From positions 647,764-711,763 of the forward strand of contig CALYLW010000181.1 in assembly GCA_944989445.1 (NCBI GenBank): a DNA stretch of 64,000 bases. Direction: 5' to 3'. Below are positions 45,790 through 58,339 of this stretch, piece after piece. Both the position numbers and the translations under genes were made by a program. The notes beneath the pieces were generated by a model. The model had not been told where the DNA came from. It saw only the letters and a list, made by a program, of their open reading frames with translations, and ran no database searches. Source of the stretch: Ampullaceana balthica (Eukaryota; Mollusca; Gastropoda; Lymnaeidae). Position 1 is the stretch's first letter. Each line of letters starts with the position of its first letter.

Positions 45790-45965
45790 AAAGGTGTTTT
45801 ATACTACGTGTTGATGTTGATTGTGTGTTGGTTTTTGTACTAAGTTCAGGCAACCCATTCCATGCAGAAATTCCAGATGGGAACAAAAATTGGCATGCGT
45901 TTGTTCTTGCATACGGAAAGGTGTTTCTAACAATCACCATCACTGTGTTACTGTGTATGACCCCT
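45790..45965 (-). mobile_element. LINE C-terminal fragment
   Basis: On the minus strand YARTNACQFLFPSGISAWN matches the end of the LINE protein. It adjoins the tRNA-like sequence at 45655-45740, which points the other way. Confidence 0.55.
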
Positions 45966-48325
45966 ATGTTTAACGAAAGGGCAGGGTTGTATTATTATTA
46001 GATTATCTGTATGTCTTATTAACAAGCTAATTTTGTTTTGTTTTTCAAAGTTGAGAACATGTTGTTTTCCAACCTACCCCCACCCCATTATAATAATATA
46101 TGAATATGTAACATAATTATGTAAATACTCCCCCCCCAACACACACACCAAAAGAAAAGAAAAACTAATTTTTATTTCTAAAATGTGTATTCTAAGGTTG
46201 TTAAGACCGCTCGTTTTTGAGGACCGGTTAACCGTTAAAAAAAAAGACCAGTTAACCGCTGGTCTCTATATCAACTATATGCCTTATGTTTTGAGAACCA
46301 ACGAGAGAATGTTTTTTCGCCTCACGCCGTCTGATGGTGGCATCAGAGCCCGCTTCCCCCGCATGTGTTCAGCTCTTTTTCGCAATGCCCTCAATTCAGG
46401 GAATTTTTAAAAAATAATAATAATAAATAACAATTAAAAAATAATTTTTTTAAAATTAAGTAAACAGTGATGGTTTATTATCAATTTTTAATTTGATTTT
46501 TTTTTGAGGACTCGTGATTAACCATTCTAAATAAGAGGACAGGTTAAACCGTTAGTAAAAATTAGCGAGGTATTTTTCCTTAGTTTAAAAGAGCCTCGCC
46601 TCGTCTGTTGGGATGTCGTGTTTACCTCTCTTGTGTCTGATGCCGGTCAACTCGCGATTTAAAAAATAGAAATAATAAAATTATACCGCTTATGGAGTAA
46701 ACCGTGATAATAAGATGGAATTTATTTAAATACCATATTATGTTTCACTCGTCAACTTGCCAGAATTATTGAATTTCGCTGCGCACACGACGATTCCCCC
46801 CCCCCGTCCCCCCCAAATAGGGTTTGAGCTACACTCGCAATTTTCCAAGGCCAGCGCATGCTCTGACTCATTTTAAAAAGAAAAATGTTTCTTCCCCCAA
46901 TCCACTATTGATGTATAACAGTGGGGGAGGGGAGGGAAGGTGTCTCTTCTTGCGGTCTTGTATTGGTATGTCAAAGTAAGAGGCTTCCTTTTATATGAAA
47001 CATCAAAGACCGGTTAAGCCTTCTAGCCTCCCCCACCACCCCTCACCACCCTCAATATCAACATTGTCCTTGATTAATCTACGCTTTAAGGCCATTTTCC
47101 CTAACTTGAAAACTCCGTAAGTCTTTTTTACCCCGGCCCCTTTGAGTTCACTTAGAGCGGTCCGACTGTAGTAACAGCTGCGACCTTTGACCGTTGTTCA
47201 CATCAAACGAGCACTGTGTGTTAGCTCTCTTACGGTGCCTCGACAACTAAGCAAATTAAAATTTTTGTTAAAAAGGCATTCCTGAGCTGGCATCCGGGCA
47301 GAATAGCGACTGTCAAAACAGCGACTTCAAAATAGCGACTGTATCAAAACAGCGACTGTCAAAACAGCGACCGTCATAATAGCGACTGCATCATAACAGC
47401 GACTGTATCAAAATAGCGACTTTTCTCTTTTGTTTGTGATAATGTTTGAAAAACATTTTGAAAAACTTACTGTGCCTAGCCTACAATGGAGTTTATAAAA
47501 TCAAGAAAAGTAAGACATTATAAGCCATGTAGGTTTTTTGTACAGAAGGGACAATAGAAAATTAAATACAATCAACTGGAGGTGTGTATAAATAAATGTT
47601 GGTGTTGTAAAGAGTGTTTTCGGGACACATTTTATTTTAATTCTGTAAAAAAAATATAACTGCTATTACTTCAGTCAAATATATTTTGCAGAAAGCTCGA
47701 TAGAGATTAACAAACATAGATGCAGTCAATTAATTGAGGGGGATTGCGGTGGTAGGGGCAGAGGTGGCGTGTGGCTGCTTTTTTAAGCTAGAGACAGTTC
47801 GACTACAATACTTTTGATCTCCGAATGTTTTGACCCTTTTTGTTTTAACCTCGTAAAAAAAAATTTTTCTAATTAAAAAAAATAAATAAAAACAATACAG
47901 TTAAATATTATTATCTATTAAAAATTTTAAATGGCATGAAATAGTTATTTCACACTTTTTTCAACGTTTAATTTAACACTAAAAAGTATACACACTGAAA
48001 ACCAATCAACATTAAGGGCGAATTCGTGATTGTGTTAAATGCACCACTCCTCTGAGGTAGCAAGTCCTTCCAAACATATCCAACTCCACCCCCACCCCAA
48101 GGCAATGTAGTCAGATAGTCCTTTATAACGGTACCTACATTCTCTCAGCCCCAATCCCTTTATTTACCTTATCCATAACACGGGGTCCGTGGTCGTCACT
48201 TAGTCTAGCCTTCGTAACATGTCATTATGTAACCCCCGGACAGTTTTGACCACAGGACATTTTGACAAGGGGGCTGTCAATATTGTTAAATAAAAAAGAC
48301 CAGTTAAAACAAAGTTTTTGACTAT

Positions 48326-48753
48326 AAATCCCTTATATATGAGACAGAACTAAAAGTATTGATTATGTTCCAAAGCGACAAACATTTACAGACTGACACC
48401 GAGTGATGTCCCCTGTCTTTAATAACGGGGGATTGGACGTGAGGGGGTGTTGGCACGACGGTCGACGTCAAACCGTCAACTCAAACTCTCACGTGGAAAA
48501 AAAACAATAACAAACCGTGAATTTGAATTGCATACGTTATATAAGGATAAACTAAAAATGCATTAATTTAATTACTGTTCGTTCGATCGATCTAAAATTT
48601 TGATACGATGCATTGTTAGGTGAGACGGGTCCAAATTTTAGCTCGATCGCATCACGGGAAGTGGGTCATTTTTTACTTTTCTTTTTCCGCCAGACCGACG
48701 TACAATGAGAGAGATGATGACAGACAAGATTTCGAAGTTAATATAAGGGATTT
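48326..48753. mobile_element. AAATCC-ended element
   Basis: AAATCCCTTATATATGAG and ATATAAGGGATTT are its inverted ends. The interior matches 6373-6807 closely. Confidence 0.65.
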
Positions 48754-48791
48754 AATCAAACAAACCCGTAAAAACAAAAGTTTTTGACTAT

Positions 48792-49276
48792 AAATCCCCT
48801 ATATATGAGACATAACTAACAGTATTGATTATTTTCAAACGCGACAAACATTTACAGACTGAATCTGTCTTAACTCAACTTGGCTCATAACCCGTTGGGA
48901 GAGGGGAAAATTCTGGTCACCGATCACTGGACCGAGCTCAGCGTGACATGTAAACAAAAGCACACCGGTACTTTGATGGGTCGCGTCAACGCGCGAACTT
49001 AGCTTTCACGTGAAAAAAACAACAATAACAAACCGTGAAATTGAATTACATACCTCGTATAGAGATAAACTGAAAATGCATTAATTTAATTACGGTGCGT
49101 TTGATCGATCTCAAATTTTGATACAATGCATTGTTAGGTGACACAAGTCCGTGTGCCAAATTTCAGCTCAATGGCTTAACGGGAAATGGGTCATTTTTGA
49201 CTTTTGTTTTTCCGCCCTCCCAAGACAGAGAGACAGAGATGACGACAGACGGCGGTGAAGTTAATATAAGGGATTT
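48792..49276. mobile_element. AAATCC-ended element, longer variant
   Basis: The same ends are found, with an extra block (48855-48990) not seen in the 6373 copy. Confidence 0.62.
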
Positions 49277-50149
49277 AAAAAGCTGCCCGGGTAACCATGA
49301 TTTAAATTTTATTTTTACTGAGCAGTTGTTTGTATTTGAATGAATCCGTGTATATATAGCATAAGTTAATTGTTTTAAATTTTATTTTAAACACAATTTT
49401 TAATTTCAATAAATACTTCATAAAAATGTTGCTATTTTTTTGAGTTTTTATTTGTTACTATGCATTTATGTAGTTTTTTCACTAGGGGTCCTTGGGTAAG
49501 TTTAGACAATGAAAAGGGGTCTATGTGTCAAAAAAGATTGGAACCACTGTGTTAGGTGAACGGTTGGACAAGAATAGCTATGTGGTGAAGTCGCTATTAT
49601 GGCGGTCGCTGTTTTGATACAGTCGCTATTATGACGGTCGCTGTTTTGTCAGTCGCTATTTTGAACCCGTGCCTCCTTAGCTGTAGGCGAAGTAAACTAA
49701 TAGTGATGACATGTATATTATTTATATACCGGAATATGGAGAACGCGATTTGAAGTCACCGTTGCTCAACACAACAAAAACTAAATCCGGGGTAAAAAGC
49801 TATTACAGGTTTATTGAAGTTGCGGTTAACCGGTCCTGATTAAATGGGACCGGTCCTGATCTGAGGACCAGTTAACCGTTAACAACCTTAGTGTATTCAT
49901 TCAAATTCAAAGATATTAAAATTGACACGATCTTCAAATGTTTACCTTATACATAAGGCGCGAACAAAGTGTTTTGAAATTTGTTCATTTTCAAATAGAA
50001 AATATGGCTTTTTTTTTGGTAATGTTACATATAATATACAGTAATGAACGACACCACAGCCTCATCCGCGTTCTAATTGCAAAATCTCGAAATTCAAGTT
50101 TCATATACTATTGAGTCTAATGACACAATATGTCTTCTATTCTTTCTAT

Positions 50150-50265
50150 TTATATTTTTGGTGAAACCTGTAGTAGAATATGCATCTTCTGTATGTGACC
50201 AAGTTACCAAAGAAAACATTGATAAACTGGAAGCATTATCCACACGGTTTTGGCTTTGGTCGTGA
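50150..50265 (+). mobile_element. short LINE RT fragment in plus orientation
   Basis: The frame VKPVVEYASSVCDQVTKENI then DKLEALSTRF matches the thumb-like region of the 60379-61366 LINE. About 110 bases remain. Confidence 0.6.
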
Positions 50266-50708
50266 GAATAGCGTCCAACGTTATCCTCATGGTGAACCGT
50301 GCGGATAATACCTAGCATTATTCTCACGGCCGCACTTTCCCCAGTGAGTGACAATTTAAATTTGTACTTCACCTGTTGCCATTTTGGGAGTGTACTCAAC
50401 AACTTCCAAAAGTTTCATGCTTCTCCATATACGAGAAGTCTGAGAATTAGTGATGAGTAAGTTTTTATATATAAGAAAAAAACTACCTTGAGGCTCTTGG
50501 CCCCCAATGAGTGATAATTTAAATAACTTTTTTTCCTGTTACCATCACGGGAGTGTGTTCAACAACTTCCCAACGTTTCATCCTTCTACCTATGCGGAAA
50601 GTTGGAGAATTAGTGATGATAAATTTTTATATAGCTCATCTAAGGAAAAAACCTTATTTGGGCCCCCAGTCCCCCATGAGTGGAAATTTTAAAGTTCTTT
50701 TTCGCCAA

Positions 50709-50951
50709 TTATCTTATCTATCTTATCTGTTACAGATGCTCCTTCTATGAAATGACCCCCTTTCCAGTCCATGACGGACTATGGGGCACGTGATGTAGCG
50801 TTCACAAGTTTTTAGCCACCACTAACGAGCAGGGGATTGTGTGGCCAGCACAATGCCCCCGGGGCCTTGCCAGTACCTGGGCTCGAACCCGCGACGCGGG
50901 ATGTGCCTCGGATCGATAGTCCAGTGCGCTACCACTTAGACCATCGCGCCC
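50709..50951 (-). mobile_element. tRNA-derived SINE, minus strand
   Basis: On the minus strand the head reads GATGGTCTAAGTGGTAGCGC, then GCGGGTTCGAGCCC (B box). The tail is the TTATC run at 50709. The interior differs from the 34374 copy, so it is another subfamily. Confidence 0.75.
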
Positions 50952-51090
50952 CTCTTACACACGCCTAGAGTTAGGGCATGAATGTTGCCTGTACTAATGC
51001 CTCTTACACACGCCTAGAGTTAGGGCATGAATGTTGACTGTACTAATGCCTCTTACACACGCCTAGAGTTAGGGCATGAATGTTGCCTGT
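50952..51090. repeat. three tandem 49-bp units
   Basis: Units starting CTCTTACACACGCCTAGAG lie at 50952, 51001 and 51050 and are almost identical, pointing to recent expansion between a SINE head and a LINE tail. Confidence 0.85.
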
Positions 51091-51305
51091 TCTTCTATAC
51101 AGAAGATTATTGCGTCCTACGCATATCTATAGTTTTTGTCTAGTCCTGCATTCTTATTAAAGTTTTTAAAGTAGATAGTGATAAAGTGTTGGTTTTCCTG
51201 GTTTCTTCAGGCAACCCATCCACACCCAAATTCCGGATGGGGAAAAGCAAGAATTTCTATGTGTTTGTTCTTGCATATGGAATATGGAATAAGAAAGGTG
51301 CTTTT
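51091..51305 (-). mobile_element. LINE 3' end fragment
   Basis: This repeats the CTTCTATACAGAAGATTATT block and the CAGGCAACCCAT region found at the end of the 60379-61366 LINE. The RT frame is broken. Confidence 0.6.
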
Positions 51306-51335
51306 ATCAGTGGCGTTGCTAGAAATTTGCAGCCC

Positions 51336-51744
51336 TTTTTAAGGACTTTCTATAAATGGCGTCACGCACCTGGGGAATTATACATTTGTTATGATGTGTG
51401 ACGAGGGGGTGTGTTTACAAAATGTGACGCCATACAAAACGCTCAACTTTAAATACAATTTCCACTTAACTATTTGATTACTGACACTTTATTTAATGAC
51501 GTTTATGTAAAATCCGTTATACCATATTAGAGTGCAGCTTTGCAATAAAAACATACTTAAATGACAAAAATTTGATTTGAAACATGCTCTTTTTCAAATA
51601 GAAAATACGTCTTTTATGGTGGGGGGGGTGTCAAAGCTTTGTGACGTCATATTGAAGAAGTGGTCTAAGTTTTTTAGGTGACGTGTTAGTGTTACGAGGG
51701 GGGGGGATTAGCCAAAATCGAGTGACGTCATTTATGGACGGCCA
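51336..51744. mobile_element. GGGGCC family element, inverted long form
   Basis: The right end GTCATTTATGGACGGCC is clear and the left end (ATAAATGGCGTCACGC) eroded. Interior blocks match 21206-21629 in inverted order. Confidence 0.62.
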
Positions 51745-52059
51745 CTTAGTCGATTATATGATGATTTTATAAATGAATAAATAATTGAAACGCAGTAAAG
51801 GTGGCAAACATGTTTACCATTGTATGCCATATTTATGTAAGCAGTTAAAAAAGAGGCCACATAAGATGATATATATACCTATAGCCAAAAGAAAGTTACT
51901 GAAAAAAAAGTTGCCAGTGACCATCCCAGGAGCGTACGCAAAAGTCTCCAAAAGTTTCATTGCAATCGGATGAATGGTTAGTCAGCTATAAAGGACATAC
52001 ATAACATACATACATACATACATACTTTGATTTATATATATATATAGATTATTTATTTA

Positions 52060-52740
52060 TTTTTACAAATTACAAACAATGAAATTGTATACATTAGTAT
52101 GTAAACATATTTACACATTTACTTTCTTAACTTTCATAATAAAAAAATGGTGTATTATGCTATCAAAATTTAAATTATTTATAATATCTTTTTCTATGGA
52201 CAATATTGCAAGATTTTATAGTCTTAAATCAGTCATTGTGCAACGAAGATAATTTTTTTATCAACTTCAGTTTGGAGAAGCTCCTTTCACAACTAGCGAC
52301 ACTGATAGCAATTGTTGAAAGAATTCATAGCCAAATTACAATGTCGGGTACTGAATTTTCCAATCTTACTGTTGAATAAATTTTAATAGATCAAGTGGGC
52401 CTTTTCCCCCGATTTTCTAACATAATGCCTCTTCTTGTAGTGTAGGTACAGCCATAAAAACCTGGGTCATTTTTCTTACAATATTGAACTGTTCTTTATC
52501 AATGTCCATAAAGTAATTTATTTGATGTTCAAATGCTTCATTTACTAGGTTACATGGTATTATATACAAATATTTTCTTGCAAGGAAATGCAACTCATCA
52601 AAGCGTTCTTTTATAATTCCATCCATGGATAAAAACATTTCTCGTTGTACTTCTTGTTCTAAAGATAGAACCACGTTTTCGTAATTTTCCCCACTCATAT
52701 TTTTTTTTCCTTTTTCACAACTCTTCACAAATTGTTTGGT
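52060..52740 (-). pseudogene. hAT (ZMYM1-like) transposase C-terminal remnant
   Basis: The 52728-52417 frame reads EVQREMFLSMDGIIKERFDE, like the alpha-helical region of ZMYM1-type hAT proteins. After stops, minus-strand 52335-52240 reads ISVASCERSFSKLKLIKKL, the conserved hAT dimerisation motif. The rest is too decayed to follow. Confidence 0.68.
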
Positions 52741-53047
52741 TGATATAATAATAATAATAAATTGATAATTTATATAGCGCTGTATCCCAGCAAGGAACTG
52801 GGCTCACAGCGCTTTACATGGAGATCATAACATACATATAATAATTAAATAACCATTCATATCATAATAAAAAACAAAAAGGACAGTATGTTACACATAA
52901 GCTTTTAAAAAATGACGGGTTCCCTCAAATTGAGATAACATAGAAAAGAAATTGCATTGGATTGAGTAAAATTCCTGCATCTGATCTCGTTTTACTAGTT
53001 ACTTCTTCAGATGTCAATTTTTCCAAGACGCTTGAAATTTTAAAGTA

Positions 53048-55089
53048 CAGTCGAACCCACTTACCTCGAGCTCGGTTAGCTTGACCACCCCACTAACTTG
53101 ACGTTTTTTATTGGAACCGCCAAATTCTCTCTTTGTCTTAGCATTTTCTCATCGGCTAATTCGATTTTTCTAAGTCGCCGAAACCTAATACCTCAAGCAC
53201 AAAAGAGGGCCAAATTTGCAACTTAACGTTGGTTAGCTCAATCCTCGTCGGTTGGCCTAGCAATGCACTCTGGCACTTTTAGTTCAAAACAGTGTTGACA
53301 TCTCGCTTTCTTCGAGACTTCCGGCTATTGTGTGATTCTACGAGATTTCAATAAAAATTACCGTATGTTATTATCTTCTTTTACTTTCGATCCATGTGTG
53401 AATTAGATGTATTCACCCGAGGTGCCCGTAAGTCGTGTTAGCGGTCTTTAATCCGTCATTATTTCGCAGTGCATATTATATTATTATTAAACTTAATTCA
53501 TTTTCTGATGCATTAATCATTTTATTTTTTAAGATAAACGAATATCTTTAGAAATGAAAATAAAGGTTTGTATCGAGAATCGACGGTGGTATTTATATAA
53601 TTAAATAAAAAATTATTGTTTTTTTAAAAGTTTGTTGTTGCTTTGTTACCAGTAAGATACGTGACTGTGACACTAACACGCGCGTGACGATGAAATCAAA
53701 TCATTATCTGAATGTGTGCCGCCCGGGGCGGCTAGCTACGCCACTGGCTTTTATCCTTATGTCTATCTGACGGTTGTATTAATGTAACTTTGTGTTGTAT
53801 TTCTAAATTAGAATTAAATGCTCTATGTATTATTCCTACATTACTCTTGGTTTTTCTATTCTCTAGTGTTTCGAGGTTTATTGATTTAACTAATGGTGTT
53901 ATTCTTTTGAATATTTTCTAGTAATGAAACTGGAAGGTCTTTTTTGAATTTGTTCTAGTTTATCAATGGTTTTTTTTGTTTGATGGGTCCCATACGGAAC
54001 CCGGTTAAGTCGACGGCCTAGGGGTTTGCCAAAAGGCGTCGAGATAACCGATGATCGAGTTAAACGAAAACCAATATGGCGGCAAAATATTAACATGTGC
54101 TTGAAATTTCTTTATGTACATGATAAGGTTGCTAACGGTTAACCGGTTAGTCGTAACTTCGTTATAAACTTACTACTCGGAGTTAATAGTTTGTTGTGTT
54201 ACGGCAGAATACCAGAACCAATACGCAAGTGACCGTGACATCAAAGCGTTTGCTTACTATTCCGGTCTATAAATAATATACACGTCATCACTATTAGTTC
54301 GTTCGCCTGCGGCTGAGAAAATTTTTTTTTAAATTTTACTTTGCTTAGATGTCGAGGTACTGTACGAGAGTTAACACTAACACATAGTGCGCGTATGATA
54401 TAATATTTAAACTCTCTTAGTTGACGAAGCGTAGTACAAGAACTAACACACAGTGCGGCGATGTTAAAATGTTAACATCGTTAAGGCGCGTGTTACTATT
54501 CAGCGCAAGAAAACAAACGGGCTGTTACGTCACATGTTCTTTGAAGTCACCATCAGACAGCACGAGGCGAAAATTTGATCATTGATTCACTCTCTTTGTT
54601 GCTTTTTGCCCGTGATGTCATGCAAGTTTAACAATAATATATCGTTCACTGAGAAATAATGACAATTAAAGACCGATAACGCGATTTTCGAGCACTTCGG
54701 GTGAATGCATACTCGGTAGAGACAGGTCAAACTAATTCACACACGGATCAAACTGAAACAAGATAAAAACATCTGGTAATTTTTATTGAAATCTTGTAGA
54801 ATCACACAATAGCCGGAAGTCTCGAGGAAAGCGAGATGTTGATGCTATTTTCAACTAAAAATGCTAGAGTGCGTCGCTAGGCGAACAGACGGGGATCGAG
54901 TTAATCAACATTAAGTTGCAAATTTGGCCCTCTTTTGTGCTCGAGATACTAGGGTTCAGCGACTTAAACGAATCGACATAACCGATGAGAAAATGCTAAG
55001 ACAAAGAGATAATTTGGCGTTTCCAATAAAAAATGTCGACTTAATAGGGTTGGCGAGTTAACCGTGGTCGAGTTTAGTGGGTTCTACTG
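53048..55089. mobile_element. pogo-like foldback element with long inverted repeats
   Basis: CAGTCGAACCCACTTAC and GTGGGTTCTACTG lie between TA dinucleotides (53046-53047, 55090-55091). The inverted arms run about 450 bases (53048-53495 and 54635-55089) with good matching throughout, for example ACACAATAGCCGGAAGTCTC against its complement near 53330. The centre has a LINE fragment (53755-53995) and a hAT end (from 54124). No transposase. Confidence 0.82.
53755..53995 (-). mobile_element. LINE fragment inside the pogo-like element
   Basis: Minus-strand sequence reads TIDKLEQIQKR and SSFITRKYSK, matching the RT end of the intact LINE copy. Both ends are cut, so it is a passenger of the larger element. 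Confidence 0.65.
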
Positions 55090-55679
55090 TATATTGGGCT
55101 TGATTTAAATTTGAAAAGTTGAAGGGAGCGATTGATTTGTAAATGGTTGGTGATGTAAACTGTCACCACCCGCCCACAGGTGTTTTCGCACCTCACTAAA
55201 ACAATTTAACAAAACCCCCGCCAGTTCCATTCGCTTGTGTTTCTTGTATGTAGGCCCATCACAAAAACTGATTTTAATAAGACGTACAAAGTTGTCAGTA
55301 TTTAAAGTTAATAAATTAAAAAGTTACTAAGTATTTAAAGTTTATAAATTAAAAAGTTACTACCGAAACCTAATAAACATAAATATTCAAGCTGCTGGGC
55401 CCGTATGACCTGACTGAACGTTACGTCATTGTTTTTGACATTATGTTTGAATTTTCAGTTTGCTGTAGTTTCAGTTTATGAGTATGATGAATGCATTTAC
55501 AGCAGGAATAAAAGTTTGTAGTGCACAATAGTATGTTATTGGAAGTATATAGGTGGCTAAGCTGCATTCTATAGTTGTCATTATGGCGAAAATTAAGCAG
55601 CGTATTGAATGGGTAACCCGGGTACCCATTCAAAATTTGGATGGGTACCCTGGCAGCTTTTGGGGGCAGTTTCATTGCT

Positions 55680-56490
55680 TAATTCTTTTATTAACCTGAC
55701 AGGCAATTCATCTGGGCCAGTAGCTTTGTTTATTTTAAAAGTATTTTAGGAGTGTATGTATACCTATCTCGTCTACAGTTATGTTACCTATTTCTTCAAT
55801 TTTATTTAAATTTATAAAAACTTCCTTTTTGTATGAGGCCGAAAAGGATGATGCAAAATATGTGTTATGGTATTAGCTTTAGTATCTTATCTTATCTATA
55901 CAGACGCTCCTTCTATGCAGAAGATTAATGCGTCCACAGACCATAACAGATGATCTGTTGGCAAGTGATGCAGCGCTCACAGGCCACGGCTTTGTGGGTT
56001 CCACGCATTACCCAGCCGCCTAACTAGTGTTAGGTACCCATTCGGAGCTGGCTTACTCAGGGACTCCCTAGGCCCCGGGAACAAATCCATGCCTTCACAT
56101 GGATTCGCACCCGTGACCATCGGTACGCCAGTCGAGCGCGCTGCCCCTCGACCACCGCGTCCCATTATCATTATAGGTTTTATTATTTGAGCCTTTTAGT
56201 GTGGCTATTCCTTTAGGTTCCATTTTTTTTACATTTGATAAAGGGCCATAAGTTTTTATTGTTATCTTTAGAAATTACATTGTTTAAAGGTTTAAAGATT
56301 CATTTTGGTGGTTTCGACTAAGTTTTTGTATCGGGTGTTTAATCTTTAAGTATTTTTTGTGTATCCTTTTTAAATTGGTGGCCTTAAATTTCTTAAATAA
56401 GTTCTCTTTTTGTTTGCATAGTTTTTTTAATTTAGAATTGAACCAGCATTTGTTAATTTTATTTGTTGTTGGGACATTCTCATCCATTAT
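55680..56490 (-). mobile_element. LINE fragment with connector and RT N-terminus, interrupted by a SINE
   Basis: Minus-strand 56487-56284 reads TTNKINKCWFNSKLKKLCKQ, the basic connector that lies between endonuclease and RT in such LINEs. Further on, 55725-55670 reads NKATGPDELPVRLIKELS, the start of the RT domain. A minus-strand SINE (55884-56163) lies between them. Confidence 0.7.
55884..56163 (-). mobile_element. tRNA-derived SINE, minus strand
   Basis: Reverse complement of the 34374-34656 copy: head GACGCGGTGGTCGAGG, a slightly changed B box (GGGTGCGAATCC) and a GATAA tail at 55884-55900. It is inserted in a same-strand LINE remnant. Confidence 0.85.
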
Positions 56491-56689
56491 AGTTTTTAGA
56501 TTTGTTTTTATATTTGTTAATTATCGTTGTGAGAGTGTACTCAACAACTTCCCAAAGTTTCATGTTTCTATCTACAATGAAAGTTGGAGTATTAGTATTA
56601 GTGATGAGTCAGTGAGGGCTTTGACTTTTATTAGTATTAGTATAGATAAGGAGGAAGGAGAATGTGTATGTATTTGTTCTTGCATAGGT

Positions 56690-57350
56690 CCTACGAAAAG
56701 TGTTTTTATCCCGATGTCTTACTGAGAATTGTATTAGCATATATTTTTGTTGTATTTTCAAACTGGAATTAACGTTATATAATGTTATTACTTTGCTCTT
56801 TGTTCTTCTATCTTCTACTATTCATAACTGTTACCGGGTTGAGGCCTAAAATGATTTAACTATAACTGTAAAAATATATTCTGCAGTTTTTCCTAAATTA
56901 AATTTAAAGCTCATTTTGAATTTATTCTAGTTTATCTCTGTTTTATTAGGTGGATGACTACCATATAGAAGGTGCACCTTTTAATTTTATAAAAGATTTA
57001 TTATTATTACATTTTGTAAAGTTTCATTTTATAAACCATATAGCCTATTAACCAAAGGTTTTGTTGATTTTTTAACTTACTTTATTGAAATTTGAATTTC
57101 ATGACACAGTGTCATTTATTATTACCAATAGTATTTTGAATTTTAGTTTGGATTAGTTGTTTTTCATGAATGAAATAGATTGCATTTATATGTATCTTTT
57201 CTTTGCTATTCTTAACATTTGGCACTCTTTCTGGATTAAACAAAATACTACAATGAGTCTAGTATATTTGGAATTCCACTTGGTTTCTTTGTAAGATTTA
57301 ACTATCTTGTTCTGATTTAATTGTTTTATAGATTATACAATCAAATAACT
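56690..57350 (-). mobile_element. decayed LINE 3' fragment
   Basis: On the minus strand this parallels the RT end of the 60379-61366 copy (for example the segment that reads as residues near HGKELTQTKDAKYLGV), but with many frameshifts. It has no recognisable GATAA tail. Confidence 0.6.
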
Positions 57351-57361
57351 TTTTTTTTCTT

Positions 57362-57638
57362 GGGGCCGTCCATAAAGTATGTCACGCTATTTTTGACTAT
57401 TTTAAACTCCCTTCCCCCTTGTCACAAACTGTCACACATCTCGGACCCCCCCCCCTAAAGTACCTCACACTTTCGAACAAAAATGTTGTTTTTTATTTAC
57501 AAAATAATCAAAATTTAATATAAAACAGCGTGACGTCACACATGGCCGGACACCCCCCTCCCCCCTGTCACAAACTGTCACACTTTCTTACACCCCCTCC
57601 CCCCCCTCTGGAGCGTGGCGTACTTTATGGACGGCCCC
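57362..57638. mobile_element. GGGGCC family element, short form
   Basis: GGGGCCGTCCATAAAGTATG and TTTATGGACGGCCCC with CTT on both sides. It is nearly the same as 9599-9874. Confidence 0.75.
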
Positions 57639-57879
57639 CTTCCTGATAAGTTATGGTTGGAAAAGTCCTATTTGTAAAGGGTAAATTAGGGTAGTTCATT
57701 GTGGTAAAAATGATCCTGAGTTCATCATTTTTTATAAAGATTCACTCCCATTTATTATTACATTTTGCTCTCTAAGAGTTGATTACTATTTATTGAATAA
57801 TACTAATACATACGTTTAAATTTTAATAACTTGCAAATACAGTAATAAAATTACTTAATATCTTTATTTTGTGTTTCAG

Positions 57880-58339
57880 ATGTTTTCAAGTGCAAATTGT
57901 GTACAAATCTACATAAAATGCACATTAAGTTGACATCAGAAAAAATATCATTAATGAAATAATGGCCAAATGATAGCAAAAAGTCTAAATAATAATGTAA
58001 TTATTTTCTCCTGTGAGTCCAGCAAAAGATAAAATTCAAATTATGAAAGAAAATATCTGACAACCTATTACAAAATACCACGACACTTTCAGGAGAAAAA
58101 GCTTTCAGATGTGTTCTCAGTGGTTTTACCTATCCATGTAGACCATTATTAGATCACAAAACAATAATCACAGGAGAGTAACATTTTAAAATGAATGTTA
58201 TTGGCATATGTCATATGTTATCAAGAAGCTCAACAAACTTAAAAGGATGAATTCAGAAAAAAAACACTTTCCAATGTGATGTCTCTGGGAAGTGTTACCA
58301 GATCTGGTATCCTCACTGTACACAAAATGACTCATAGAA
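57880..58339 (+). pseudogene. decayed C2H2 zinc-finger segment upstream of the intact array
   Basis: After a good acceptor (TGTGTTTCAG) the sequence starts VFKCKLCTNLHKMH, a zinc-finger-like Cys-x-x-Cys start. It then meets stops and frameshifts. Later pieces such as FQCDVSGKC and LTVHKMTH are finger halves in different frames. The 58035-58340 part is repeated at 59340-59645, showing it belongs to the duplication unit. Confidence 0.6.

Larger units (their letters stand above)
47289..49674. mobile_element. element with GCGAC-box inverted ends
   Basis: The left end GGCATCCGGGCAGAATAGCG leads into eight boxes alternating ATAGCGAC and ACAGCGAC (47300-47425). The right end holds five inverted boxes (49588-49660) and GAACCCGTGCCT. 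Flanks are CCTGAGCT and CCTTAGCT (7 of 8). The unoccupied site is recognisable in the relative near 54310 (CGCCTGCGGCTGAG). The middle carries two AAATCC-ended elements. No transposase was found. Confidence 0.75.
46193..49890. mobile_element. hAT element, 3.7 kb with nested insertions
   Basis: The ends TAAGGTTGTTAA and TTAACAACCTTA lie between exact copies of GTGTATTC (46185-46192, 49891-49898). Subterminal ACCGGTTAACCG blocks are inverted. Nested inside are a pogo-like right end (47168) and the element 47289-49674. A shorter relative begins at 54124. No transposase frame survives. Confidence 0.85.
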
